Source of the DNA: Sphingomonas qomolangmaensis
Lineage (GTDB): Bacteria > Pseudomonadota > Alphaproteobacteria > Sphingomonadales > Sphingomonadaceae
NCBI RefSeq assembly: GCF_024496245.1
Contig: NZ_CP101740.1
Span: 1,735,501 to 1,799,500, forward strand
Direction: 5' to 3'
Length of the DNA stretch: 64,000 nt
Part shown: positions 45,940-54,503 of the stretch, one piece after another
How the letters are laid out: each line of letters begins with the position of its first letter
Position numbering within the stretch: the stretch's first letter is position 1
Notes under the pieces: generated by a model
Seen by the model: the letters and a program-made list of their open reading frames with translations, nothing else
The model's database searches: none
Told to the model about the DNA's origin: nothing
Made by a program: the position numbers and the translations under genes

Positions 45940-47303
45940 TTGTCGTGGTCGAACGGGTTCGACGAGGCGCGCAGCATCAGCCGCACCGGCACCGCGCCCA
46001 TGTCGAATTCCTTGCGCATGCTGTTGACCAGATAGCGGCGATAGCTCTCGGGCAACAGATCGACGCGGGTGCCGAACAGCACGAACGTCGGCGGGCGCGT
46101 CTTGTTCTGGGTGATGTAGCGCGGCTTGATCCGCTTGCCGCCGGGGGCGGGCGGCGGATTGGCCTCGATAGCCTTTTCGAACCAGCGGTTGAGCGCGCCG
46201 GTCGAGGTGCGCCGGCTCCACGCCGCACGGGTTTCGAACGCCACGCGCAACAGCACGTCGAGCCCCTTGCCCGTGGCGCCCGACACCGTCAGCAGCGGCA
46301 CGCCCTTGACCTGCGCCAGCCCCTCGTCGAGCGCGCCCTTCACCCCGTTGAACAGGCTCGACGCATTCTCGGCGACGTCCCATTTGTTCAGCGCGATCAC
46401 CAGCGCGCGGCCTTCCTGCAGCACCTTGTCGGCGATCTTGAGGTCCTGCACCTCGAGCCCTTTGGTGGCATCGAGCAGCAGCACGACGACCTCGGCGAAA
46501 TCGACCGCGCGCAGCGCGTCGGCAACCGACAGCTTCTCGAGCTTCTCTTGCACCTTGGCGCGCTTGCGCATGCCCGCGGTGTCGATCAGCCGGACTCGGC
46601 GGTCCTTGTTCTCGGCATCGGTCCACACCCAGTCGATCGCGATCGAATCGCGGGTGATGCCCGCCTCGGGGCCGGTGATCAGCCGTTCCTGGTTGAGGAT
46701 GCGGTTGATCAGCGTCGACTTGCCCGCATTGGGGCGGCCGACGACGGCCAGCTTCAGGATCGCGTCGGGATCCTCGGGATCCTCTTCCTCGATCTCCTGT
46801 TCGAGCCGTTCGATATAGGGGCGAAGCGCGTCGAACAGGTCGGCGATGCCTTCACCATGTTCGGCCGACAGCGCGATCGGGTCGTCGAAGCCGAGCGACA
46901 TCGCCTCGTAGATGCTGCTCTGCGCCAGTCGCCCCTCGGCCTTGTTCGCGGCCAGGATCACCGGCACGTCGGCGACGCGCAGCCAGCGCGCGATTTCCTC
47001 GTCGATCGGCGTCAGCCCGTCGCGCGCATCGACCAGGAACAGCGCGACATCGGCCTCGTCGAGCGCCGCCTGCGTCTGCGCGCGCATCCGCCCGGGCAGC
47101 GTTGCGATATCCTCGTTCTCGAAACCAGCAGTGTCGATGATGCGGAAATCGAGACCGAGCAAATGCGCATCGGCCTCGCGCCGGTCACGCGTGACGCCGG
47201 GCTGGTCGTCGACCAACGCCAGCTTCTTGCCGACCAGGCGGTTGAAGAGCGTCGATTTGCCGACATTGGGGCGGCCGATAATGGCGACGGTAGGCAGGGG
47301 CAT
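45936..47303 (-). CDS. der: Ribosome-biogenesis GTPase Der (EngA)
   Basis: Essential double-GTPase for 50S ribosomal subunit maturation. Two tandem G domains are visible: the first P-loop GRPNVGKS (10-17) and the second VVGRPNAGKSTLINR after an acidic linker EIEEEDPEDPD. A DTAGMRKRAKV block belongs to switch II of the second domain. The C-terminal KH-like domain (about 350-440) ends with RYLVNSMRKEFDMGAVPVRL. Length 455 aa is typical. Gene order yfgM-bamB-der is conserved in many proteobacteria. Confidence 0.96.
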   Translation of the reverse strand: MPLPTVAIIGRPNVGKSTLFNRLVGKKLALVDDQPGVTRDRREADAHLLGLDFRIIDTAGFENEDIATLPGRMRAQTQAALDEADVALFLVDARDGLTPIDEEIARWLRVADVPVILAANKAEGRLAQSSIYEAMSLGFDDPIALSAEHGEGIADLFDALRPYIERLEQEIEEEDPEDPDAILKLAVVGRPNAGKSTLINRILNQERLITGPEAGITRDSIAIDWVWTDAENKDRRVRLIDTAGMRKRAKVQEKLEKLSVADALRAVDFAEVVVLLLDATKGLEVQDLKIADKVLQEGRALVIALNKWDVAENASSLFNGVKGALDEGLAQVKGVPLLTVSGATGKGLDVLLRVAFETRAAWSRRTSTGALNRWFEKAIEANPPPAPGGKRIKPRYITQNKTRPPTFVLFGTRVDLLPESYRRYLVNSMRKEFDMGAVPVRLMLRASSNPFDHDK

Positions 47304-47330
47304 GGATATTACCTGGTGGGAGGCGATTTT

Positions 47331-47436
47331 CTTCCCCCCTCCCGCTTGCGGGAGGGGTCGGGGGTGGGGTTATCGAACGCCACCGCACCCGGACATGCCC
47401 TCCCCTAGCCCCTCCCGCAAGCGGGAGGGGGATTTA
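47331..47436. repeat. Paired C-rich palindromic repeat between der and bamB
   Basis: Two inverted copies, each a perfect hairpin CCCCTCCCGC-TT-GCGGGAGGGG (47337-47358) and CCCCTCCCGC-AA-GCGGGAGGGG (47410-47431), about 50 bp apart. The GGGGTCGGGGGTGGGG flank matches the element at 32241-32370. It probably attenuates bamB transcription before der. Confidence 0.78.
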
Positions 47437-47438
47437 AC

Positions 47439-48761
47439 TTACCGATACGCGCTCAGCTCGCCCGCATCGTCGAGCAGGTACATCGTGTTCCCCGCCACCA
47501 CCGGGGGCAGCGTGTAGCCGGTCTTGCCCTCGGCGATCGTCGTCAGCGTTCCGTCGGCGGGCGATGCCGAAGCCACCACGCCGCGCGAGCTCGCCACCAG
47601 CAGGCGATCGCCCGCCAGCACCGGCCCGACCCAGCGGATCGCACCCGACTTCTTCTTCTCGTTGCGCCAGCGCGGCAGCTGCGAGATCCAGCGGATCCGG
47701 CCATTGCCGCGTGAGATCGCCATCAGTCGCGCTTCGTCGGTCACGACGAAGATCCATTCGCCCACGACCCAGGGAGTCGAGATGCCCGCGATATTCTGTT
47801 CCCAAAGCCGCTGGCCGCTGAGGATTTCGAGCGCAACCATCCGCCCGCCCTGCCCGACGGCGTAGACCCGCCCATTGTCGATCACCGGGAAGGCATCGAT
47901 ATCGGCCAGGCTCGACACCGAGGTCGTCATGCTGGTGCGCGACAGGCTGTCGGCCCAGACCGAGCGGCCATTCTCGTAGCGATAGGCGTTGAGTTCGCCC
48001 GACGAGAAGCCCGCGACCACGGTGCCCTGCGCCGAGGCGGGCGCGGCGACGCCGAACACCCCCTGCGCCTCGAGCGAGCCCGATTGCGTCCAGATCGTCT
48101 TGCCGTCGGCGGTGTTGAGCGCGAACAGCTGGTTGTCCTGGGTGAGGATGTACAGCGCGCCGTTGGCGATCGTCGGCGCACCGCGCAGCGGGCCGCCGGG
48201 CTTCACCCGCCAGATCTCGCTGCCATCGGCGATGTTCATCGCCACCACGTCGCCGACGCCGTTGCTGGCATAGAGCCGGTCGCCCTCGACGCTCACGCCG
48301 CCGCCGAAGCGCGCATTCTGGTTCTCGTCACCGCGCGCGGTTTCGGCGCGCCACACGGTCGCGCCGGTCGCGGTGTCGATCGCGTGCACCGCGCCGTTGA
48401 CGTCGGAGACGTATAGCCGCGCGCCATCGATCACCGGGGTGGCGGCAAGCCGAACGCGCGTGTCGCCGCCGGGAATCGATACCGACCAGGCGCGCGTCGG
48501 CTGCGCCGCCAGTGCCAGATGCCCCATCGCCTTCGATTCATTGCCGCCGGGCTGGGTCCAGCCGGTGTTCGCCACCGCGGGCGGCAGCAGCACTTCCTGC
48601 CCCGCCAGCGTCAGATCGACCTCGGTATCGCTTTCGGACACCAGGATCGGCACGCGATTGCCCAGCACCGGGGTCTTCTTGTCGCCGCCCTTGAAGATCC
48701 CGCACGCGCTCAGCGCGGTCATCGCGAGCAACGCGATGGGAAATTTGACCCGATTGATCAT
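47439..48761 (-). CDS. bamB: Outer-membrane assembly lipoprotein BamB-like (PQQ-propeller)
   Basis: Periplasmic lipoprotein of the BAM complex that inserts beta-barrels into the outer membrane. The ATG at 48761 overlaps the upstream gene (ATGA). The lipobox LSAC (Cys19) anchors it. An eight-bladed propeller of PQQ-like repeats fills about residues 90-440 (LYVSDVNGAVHAIDTATGATVW, LYILTQDNQLFALNTADGKTIW). Length 440 aa is longer than the E. coli protein, through an N-terminal extension. Placement between a YfgM-like gene and der supports the name. Confidence 0.88.
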   Translation of the reverse strand: MINRVKFPIALLAMTALSACGIFKGGDKKTPVLGNRVPILVSESDTEVDLTLAGQEVLLPPAVANTGWTQPGGNESKAMGHLALAAQPTRAWSVSIPGGDTRVRLAATPVIDGARLYVSDVNGAVHAIDTATGATVWRAETARGDENQNARFGGGVSVEGDRLYASNGVGDVVAMNIADGSEIWRVKPGGPLRGAPTIANGALYILTQDNQLFALNTADGKTIWTQSGSLEAQGVFGVAAPASAQGTVVAGFSSGELNAYRYENGRSVWADSLSRTSMTTSVSSLADIDAFPVIDNGRVYAVGQGGRMVALEILSGQRLWEQNIAGISTPWVVGEWIFVVTDEARLMAISRGNGRIRWISQLPRWRNEKKKSGAIRWVGPVLAGDRLLVASSRGVVASASPADGTLTTIAEGKTGYTLPPVVAGNTMYLLDDAGELSAYR

Positions 48762-49474
48762 GATGCCGCTTTCTTTTCCTGGTCGGTGTCGACCGCGTCG
48801 ACCCCGAGTACGCCGGCGAGCTGAACCGCGCGTTGACGGATGGTTTCGGGGACGGTTTCGGCCTGCGCGATTTCGCCGAACAGCCGCCCCGCCTCGGCGT
48901 TGCGGCCCAACCGCATGTAAGCGATGCCGACCATCTCGCCCGCGCTGCCGAACCACGGGCTGTCCTTGGTCGCGAGGCCGCGCAGCCGGTCGATCACAGC
49001 CGCCGGCTTCAGCGTGTCATATTCGGCGCTGGTCTGACGCACCAATGCCAGGTCGCGATAGGGCTGCGGCAGCGAGCCATCGGCGGCGACCGCGGCGAAC
49101 TTGGCGGCGGCGCCCTTCAGATCATCGGCCTGCAGCAGGATATCGGCCTGGGTGAACTGCGCCATCGCGCGATAGCCCGCGGCATCCGAGGCCGCGAGCT
49201 CGGCCAAGGGCGCCTTGGCCGCATCGGCCTTTTGCGCGCCCAGGCTTTCGAGCGCCTTGGAGAATTGCTCGCCCTGCACCCCCGCCTGCGTCACCTGATG
49301 CTGCTGCCACCACAGCCAGCCCGCCAGCGCGGCGAGCGCCAGCACGATCCCCGCGATCAGCGCGATTCCCCAACGCTGCCAGAAGCTGCGCAATTCTTCC
49401 CGGCGCAGTTCCTCGTCGACTTCGCGAGCGAACTGGTCGTTATTCTGGGGGGTTAACGCCAAGGGGAACTCCAT
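48758..49474 (-). CDS. YfgM-like tetratricopeptide membrane protein
   Basis: Membrane-anchored TPR-like protein, 238 aa, related to YfgM/DUF2133, an envelope-biogenesis chaperone linked to the Sec translocon. One transmembrane helix (about residues 36-56, IALIAGIVLALAALAGWLWW) follows a charged cytosolic N-terminus (REVDEELRREEL). Helical repeats occupy the rest. It overlaps bamB. A TTG at 49462 with GGAG at better spacing would give MALTPQNND and may be the true start. Confidence 0.83.
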   Translation of the reverse strand: MEFPLALTPQNNDQFAREVDEELRREELRSFWQRWGIALIAGIVLALAALAGWLWWQQHQVTQAGVQGEQFSKALESLGAQKADAAKAPLAELAASDAAGYRAMAQFTQADILLQADDLKGAAAKFAAVAADGSLPQPYRDLALVRQTSAEYDTLKPAAVIDRLRGLATKDSPWFGSAGEMVGIAYMRLGRNAEAGRLFGEIAQAETVPETIRQRAVQLAGVLGVDAVDTDQEKKAAS

Positions 49475-49537
49475 GCGGTATTGCGGCGGCGGACATTAGC
49501 CGCAGCGCGGGCGAAACGAAATGGTCTATCGGATCGG

Positions 49538-50398
49538 TCAGGGCTTGGGTTGATATAGCTGGTCCGGCCCCGGAAAGCTGCGCCCGCGTACGTCGGCCGC
49601 ATAGTGCGCAACCGCGGCGGAAATGCGGCCAGCCATGTCGTCGAACTTCTTCACGAAGCGCGGGGTGCGCTCGAACATGCCCAGCATATCCTCGGTCACC
49701 AGCACCTGCCCGTCGCATTTGGCCGAAGCGCCGATGCCGATCACCGGGCACGACACGCCTTCAGTGATCGCCACCGCCAGCGGCTCGACCACGCCCTCGA
49801 CCACCAGCGCGAACGCGCCGGCATCGGCAACCGCGCGCGCATCGCCAAGGATCTTGGCATGCTCGGCATCCGAACGCCCGCGCGCGCCATAGCCGCCCAG
49901 CACGTTCACCGCCTGCGGAGTCAGCCCGATATGCGCCATCACCGGGATCCCGCGCTGCGCCAGGAACGCGATCGTCGGCGCCATCGCCGCGCCGCCCTCG
50001 AGCTTCACCGCCGCCGCGCCGGTCTCGGCCATGATCCGCGCCGCCGAGGCGAACGCCTGCTGCGGGCTCGCCTCATAGCTGCCGAAGGGCATGTCGATCA
50101 CCACCACCGAATGATAGCTGCCGCGCACCACCGCCGCGCCATGCGCGCACATCATGTCGAGCGTCACCGACAGCGTCGAGGGCAGGCCATAGATCACCTG
50201 CCCCAAGCTGTCGCCGACCAGCAGCATGTCGCAATGCGGATCGAGCAGCTGCGCCGTCCGCGCGGTATAGGCGGTGAGCATCACGATCGGCTCGCCCCCC
50301 TTGCGCGCCGCGATTGCGGGCACGGTCAGCCGGCGCATCGGTGCCGGCGTGGGGTTGGCGCGGCTGGTGCCGGTGTCGAGGGTGAAGGTCGTGGACAT
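49538..50398 (-). CDS. panB: 3-methyl-2-oxobutanoate hydroxymethyltransferase
   Basis: First committed step of pantothenate (CoA) synthesis, making ketopantoate from 2-oxoisovalerate and methylene-THF. The TIM-barrel signatures are clear: [16 protein letters not shown] (about 38-53), [13 protein letters not shown] with the metal-ligand Asp, [20 protein letters not shown] and MAHIGLTPQ. The ATG at 50398 gives 286 aa; an upstream in-frame ATG is less likely. No panC is adjacent. Confidence 0.95.
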   Translation of the reverse strand: MSTTFTLDTGTSRANPTPAPMRRLTVPAIAARKGGEPIVMLTAYTARTAQLLDPHCDMLLVGDSLGQVIYGLPSTLSVTLDMMCAHGAAVVRGSYHSVVVIDMPFGSYEASPQQAFASAARIMAETGAAAVKLEGGAAMAPTIAFLAQRGIPVMAHIGLTPQAVNVLGGYGARGRSDAEHAKILGDARAVADAGAFALVVEGVVEPLAVAITEGVSCPVIGIGASAKCDGQVLVTEDMLGMFERTPRFVKKFDDMAGRISAAVAHYAADVRGRSFPGPDQLYQPKP

Positions 50399-50450
50399 TG
50401 CGCCGCGCTCTAGAGCCTCGGCGCCCAAACGCCAAGCGCGGCGGCAAGCC

Positions 50451-50882
50451 TCACCGCAGCCAGCCGCGCGCCGCCGCGGTTCGCGCGAGCCACAGCTGGA
50501 CCACGCCGACCGCCGCGATCAGCAGCGGGAACGGCACCGTCGCCGCCGCGCCCTTGGCCGCGACGATATCGGTCGCCAGAAACACATAGCCGAACTGGAC
50601 GACGATCGCCGCGAGCGAAACCCCGAACAACGCGATCGCCAGCCGCCGCTTGGCGAGCAAGGCGATGCCGCCGAGCAGCCCGCCCCAGGTGGCGATGCCA
50701 TAGACCCAGACGAACCAGCCCGGTCGCGCCTGATAAAAAGCGCGATCCCATGCGGGCAGCGCCGCCAGCGCCGCATCGGACATCGTCGCATCGGTATAGA
50801 AGGCGAACACCCCCATCGCGCCCCACAGCACGATCAACGCCGCTGCGATCCAATACCAGCCGGGCAAAGGCCGTTTAAACAT
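50451..50882 (-). CDS. Hypothetical four-helix membrane protein
   Basis: I do not recognise a family. The 143-aa product has four hydrophobic segments (about residues 10-30, 57-76, 82-104 and 114-132), with short polar loops and an Arg-rich C-terminus ([11 protein letters not shown]). It lies 52 bp upstream of panB on the same strand. Small DoxX- or YeaL-like integral proteins have this shape, but no diagnostic motif was found. Confidence 0.65.
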   Translation of the reverse strand: MFKRPLPGWYWIAAALIVLWGAMGVFAFYTDATMSDAALAALPAWDRAFYQARPGWFVWVYGIATWGGLLGGIALLAKRRLAIALFGVSLAAIVVQFGYVFLATDIVAAKGAAATVPFPLLIAAVGVVQLWLARTAAARGWLR

Positions 50883-50973
50883 GGCGGATGTCCTCTCATG
50901 CCCGCGCCCGAAGCGGCGCCCGAGCCCAATCGTAACGCAGATACAACGACGATGCCAGCGCCGCCGACCGCGC

Positions 50974-51321
50974 TCAGCCCAGCGCCGCGGCGAAGCCTTC
51001 GGGCGAATAGCCGACGAGCAATCCGCCGGGATATTCGACCACCGGCCGCTTGATGAGCGACGGGTTGGCGACCATCAGCGCGATCGCCGCATCGGCATCG
51101 GCAACCGCCTTGTCGGCATCGGGCAGCTTGCGAAAGGTGGTGCCCGCGCGATTGACCAGCCGCTCCCAGCCGACCTGCTCGCTCCACTTGGCAAGCCGCG
51201 CGGCATCGACGCCCTGCTTCTTATAGTCGTGGAAGTGATAGGCGACGCCATGCTCGGCGAGCCACGCCCGCGCCTTCTTGACGGTGTCGCAATTGGGGAT
51301 GCCGTACAGCGTTGTCGTCAT
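50974..51321 (-). CDS. ArsC/Spx-family thioredoxin-fold protein (YffB-like)
   Basis: Small cytosolic thioredoxin-fold protein, 115 aa. The single active cysteine is Cys11 in GIPNCDTVKKARAWL, and the family block LIKRPVVEYPGGLLVGYSPEGF lies near the C-terminus. Lack of further cysteines and the NCDTVKKA context match YffB-like proteins, not a true arsenate reductase; a glutathione-linked thiol reductase role is the usual suggestion. AAGGAG precedes the ATG at 51321. Confidence 0.86.
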   Translation of the reverse strand: MTTTLYGIPNCDTVKKARAWLAEHGVAYHFHDYKKQGVDAARLAKWSEQVGWERLVNRAGTTFRKLPDADKAVADADAAIALMVANPSLIKRPVVEYPGGLLVGYSPEGFAAALG

Positions 51322-51515
51322 GCTTGCTCCTTTGGTGAGTGGCATACCGCGGGGAGCGAGCGCGTATCAACCGAAGGTGGCCGTTCGAGCGCTAGCTCGA
51401 CATTCCCATTGCTCCATCTTCAACGGCTCATTTTGGGAAAGCGGTCATATTGGTTGCAGCGAGGTAAGCGATCCCGGCCCTGCCTTCCCGATCGACGTTT
51501 GTTTTTGGGAAAACC

Positions 51516-52400
51516 TCAGGACGAGAGGAAGGCTGCGAGCGAGGATGTATCGGTGGCACAATGCCCACCATAGAGAGGGTGCCATTCGGTTTTGACACCG
51601 CGCTCGCGCGCCATGTCGGCAAGCCGCTGCGTGCCATCGAAATTGCCGTAGACGTCATAGAGACCGTTAGAGAGATAGAGCGCCGGATAGGCCGGACCAG
51701 CCCGCTGAATCAGGGCGAGTGGCGATACCCGCTGCCACTCGGCATCGTTCGCTGCATATTTCCGCGCCATCATCCAAACCCCGAAGATGATCTTGGGGTT
51801 CGCCCCGGCGCGCTGCATCGTCGCACGGATCGTGGACAGCGATGCGAACGGCGAGATCGAATATACACCGGGGCATAGCGCCGCGACCTTGGCGAACCGG
51901 GACGGGTGGGACAGGCCGGCGATCAGGACATTGAGGCCGCCCATCGACTCTCCCATCAGGAGGCGCCGACGCGGACGTCCGACCTTGGCCTCGATCGCCG
52001 GCAGACGGGTCATCAGATCGTCCAGTAGCCCGCTGTCGGGCTTCTCGCCTTTCGGGGTCAGCAGCCAAGTCGAACCATAGGAAACGGTCACGACAGTGGG
52101 CGGCAGCTTGTCGCTGCGCTGCCATTCCGACTGGATCAGTGCGGTCAGATAGGTGTCGTCGTTCCAGATGCGCTCGTCGAGGTTGCGACCGTGAAGATGG
52201 TAGACGATGTCGCCGTTCGTCCCCCGCCGATCACGATAGACGCAGTAGCGAAGCGACCCGGACGTATCGCACGCTTCCTCCGCCGGGCGGAACGACACCT
52301 TTTGAGCACCCCGTGTTCGCGTGATCTCGCCCCATGCGTAGTAGGCCAGGGCGGTCAATAGTGCCGCGATGAGCCAGTATCGATAGGGGCGCGTCAGCAT
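51516..52400 (-). CDS. Esterase D-like alpha/beta hydrolase, membrane-anchored
   Basis: Exported serine esterase of the PF00756 type, 294 aa. One hydrophobic N-terminal segment (about residues 8-23) may be an uncleaved anchor. The nucleophile is Ser152 in LLMGESMGGLNVLI, with catalytic acid in LYLSNGLYDVYGN and histidine in HPLYGGHCA. The ATG at 52400 is the most plausible start; a GTG six bases upstream is an alternative. It follows the PadR/membrane-protein pair by 52 bp and may belong to that operon. Substrate unknown. Confidence 0.8.
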   Translation of the reverse strand: MLTRPYRYWLIAALLTALAYYAWGEITRTRGAQKVSFRPAEEACDTSGSLRYCVYRDRRGTNGDIVYHLHGRNLDERIWNDDTYLTALIQSEWQRSDKLPPTVVTVSYGSTWLLTPKGEKPDSGLLDDLMTRLPAIEAKVGRPRRRLLMGESMGGLNVLIAGLSHPSRFAKVAALCPGVYSISPFASLSTIRATMQRAGANPKIIFGVWMMARKYAANDAEWQRVSPLALIQRAGPAYPALYLSNGLYDVYGNFDGTQRLADMARERGVKTEWHPLYGGHCATDTSSLAAFLSS

Positions 52401-52452
52401 CGACCTCACCCCCCGACCAAGCCTGCTGCCAGCAGCGGACGCAGACACGCGC

Positions 52453-53631
52453 TCAGGCCAGTGCGACGAGCAGATGGTGGTCGGACGGCGATCGATCCGT
52501 TGTGCCGACCGTTCCGAAACCAACTCCGGTGGAGGCTCCTGCCAGCTTCGGCAGCGCCAGGAGGCTCAAAGCATAGCCGATGATGGCGCTGCCGCCATAA
52601 CCGACAATCGGTGTCGGATAGTTGCCAAGCGCAGCGGCCATGATCGCGGCGAACCATACGGCGCCGAAAACAGCATAGGTCGCGCGATTGTCGGCGTCGC
52701 GGCTCCAACCAACGATCGCCGGGACCAAGAGCAGCGCCGAACCGCCCAACACAGCCAGACCGGCACCGGCGTGAACATTGAAAGACGAATAGAGGATCTG
52801 GTCGACATAGGGGACCGCCGGCAGTGTATCGGCATGCGCCAGCGTTGCCGCGAAGCTGGCGACGCTGGCGGTGAGCGCCACGACGACATGCCTGTCACGG
52901 CGTATGACCGCGAGCGTGGCGAGGCATAGTGCAAGCATTCCGGCCATAGCCCGGTCGGGCTGAAGCGCGATAGCAGCAGCGGCAGCGACGATGCCCGCGG
53001 TCGCCGGCAAGCTACGGGTTCGGCAGAAGGCGACGAGCATCACCGGCAACAGGATCAGGCTCGGTTGGATCGCCAGTCCGCCCAGCTTCACCCAGCGCGC
53101 TGCGCCCTCGACCTCGGAGCCGAGAAAAGCGGTCGCGAGCAGCATGCCCGCTATCGCGATGATCGCAACCCCCGTCCATCGTTGACCCGCCGCTACTGGG
53201 CGGCCGAGCAGCGCCAGCATCGTCAGCCCGATCACCAATGCGCCGGCGTTGATCCCGAGATAGCGCATCGGCGCACCGGCGATCGCCATATAGACGATGC
53301 CGAGCACCACGGCGCCAATCGCGGAGGCGATGCCGAGGGCGCGCGGGCGACGCATCGTGGCGTGGAAGATGTTCATGATGCTCGATCCTTCGGAGAGAGG
53401 CGCGCCGTCGCCGATAAGCGAAGCGAAGGGGTAAAGAAGATGCGAAGCGACCGCACGCGGCATGAGTCCGCACAGGCTGTCGAGCGTGAACAGGAGCGCT
53501 TTGGTATCGTCCGGGATGCTGGCCGCCTCGCAGCGGACCGCCCATCCCCACGACTGCAACGAGGGTGGCAGTATCGCTTGCAAAGCACGGCAGGCCAGAT
53601 CGGTAACCCGTCGGCGAAGGCCAGCGCTCAT
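52453..53631 (-). CDS. Multi-pass membrane protein with SEDS-like (RodA/FtsW) signatures
   Basis: Unusual 392-aa membrane protein. The first ~85 residues are soluble (LACRALQAILPPSLQSWG, DDTKALLFTLDSLCGLMPRAV), then about nine hydrophobic segments. Parts resemble SEDS glycosyltransferases: GSEVEGAARWVKLGGLAIQPS (about 170-190) is like the GxxRWIxLGxxxxQPSE block, ALQPDRAMAG like LQPDLGTA, and PIVGYGGSAIIGYALSLLAL like the YGGSS helix. The extracellular catalytic region between them is much shortened, so polymerase activity is doubtful. It is coupled (ATGA) behind a PadR regulator, so it is probably PadR-controlled. Confidence 0.68.
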   Translation of the reverse strand: MSAGLRRRVTDLACRALQAILPPSLQSWGWAVRCEAASIPDDTKALLFTLDSLCGLMPRAVASHLLYPFASLIGDGAPLSEGSSIMNIFHATMRRPRALGIASAIGAVVLGIVYMAIAGAPMRYLGINAGALVIGLTMLALLGRPVAAGQRWTGVAIIAIAGMLLATAFLGSEVEGAARWVKLGGLAIQPSLILLPVMLVAFCRTRSLPATAGIVAAAAAIALQPDRAMAGMLALCLATLAVIRRDRHVVVALTASVASFAATLAHADTLPAVPYVDQILYSSFNVHAGAGLAVLGGSALLLVPAIVGWSRDADNRATYAVFGAVWFAAIMAAALGNYPTPIVGYGGSAIIGYALSLLALPKLAGASTGVGFGTVGTTDRSPSDHHLLVALA

Positions 53632-53939
53632 ATGATTGCCTCCCAGCGTCGCACGGTCGGTGCCGCCGTCGGTCCCGGGGGGTTAGCGCGAGCGAGCTGC
53701 ACGCCGCTTGCCGTCAACCGATAGGCGTGTCGCGGCGGCCGCCCCCCTTCGGCCGGCTGCTGCCATTCCGCTTCGAGATAGCCTTGCGCCTCCAGACGGA
53801 TCAGCAGCGGATAGATGGTGCCCGATTTCACATCGGCAAGCTGAGCCAATTCATAGCCGTGTGACCATTGGACACCGGCATCGAGCAGGACGGCGAGGAC
53901 CGTACGGGCATGGGGTGAGAGCGCGCGCATTCGAGACAT
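53628..53939 (-). CDS. PadR family transcriptional regulator
   Basis: Small winged-helix repressor, 103 aa. The PadR core reads ARTVLAVLLDAG..SHGYELAQLADVKSGTIYPLLIRLEAQGYL (about residues 11-55), followed by the wing EGGRPPRHAYRLTASG. Its stop overlaps the membrane-protein start. A 20-bp palindrome directly upstream (53947-53966) is a likely autoregulatory operator. An alternative start at 53930 (MRALSPH) would trim three residues. The inducer is unknown. Confidence 0.9.
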   Translation of the reverse strand: MSRMRALSPHARTVLAVLLDAGVQWSHGYELAQLADVKSGTIYPLLIRLEAQGYLEAEWQQPAEGGRPPRHAYRLTASGVQLARANPPGPTAAPTVRRWEAII

Positions 53940-53946
53940 GCACTAT

Positions 53947-53966
53947 AAATCTACCTAGATAGATTT
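53947..53966. promoter_or_regulatory. Likely PadR operator
   Basis: AAATCTACCTAGATAGATTT, a 20-bp dyad with only one mismatched pair. It is AT-rich in an otherwise GC-rich context and lies 8 bp upstream of the PadR start. PadR proteins usually bind and repress their own promoters through such sites. Confidence 0.65.
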
Positions 53967-54503
53967 AACGTCAAGCGTTGATTTTCAAAAGCCCTTGGCG
54001 CGAGGCCGGCGTCGCCTTTTCAAAATGCCGAGGTTCGAGAAGCCGTTTACGTTCCAACTTTCTGACCCCTTTGAGAACGTCCGCAAATGGTCAATCTCGG
54101 CTATCGCCGTCTGCCTTCCCGAAATCGGCCAGCCGCCTTCCACCCCTTCCCGCCACCCCCGTCTACCGAACAGGCTCGTCCCCCACGCCGCCAACCAAAC
54201 CCGCTGTCCTACAAGCCCCCGCTTTGGTACGCATGCCGCATGACCACGCTCCCCGCATACTCCACCCGCATCGCGCGTTGTTGGGCGGAATAGGCGAATC
54301 CGGGGGGTACGTAGTGTAGCTTTTGTAGCTTTCCGAACACCGCGAGCCACCCGCTCGGCCACCACGACTCCGAAAATGGGCCGCCACGGGTCCCGCTAGC
54401 CGGGAACACAATCGGCTCCGGCCGCCGTCCCCGCCGCCCGCATCCCACCAATGTATCGATATTGTCACATCGGTCTGGAAAGGGGACCGCCAAGGAGATT
54501 TCG
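53967..54503. other. 537-bp gene-free region before alkaline phosphatase
   Basis: No convincing gene is seen; short ORFs here show no family motif, weak codon bias and no ribosome-binding sites. The region holds a tandem 9-bp direct repeat (GTAGCTTTT-type, 54316-54332) and, at its end, the AAGGAG of the phosphatase. I could not identify a convincing Pho box. Confidence 0.5.

Noticed and set aside
50974..51321. Arsenate reductase ArsC
   Set aside because: Only one cysteine and the NCDTVKKA context fit YffB-like proteins; no arsenic-resistance genes are adjacent.
53978..54319. Several short ORFs upstream of the alkaline phosphatase
   Set aside because: They overlap each other in different frames, have no ribosome-binding site and no motif. 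The region is better treated as non-coding.
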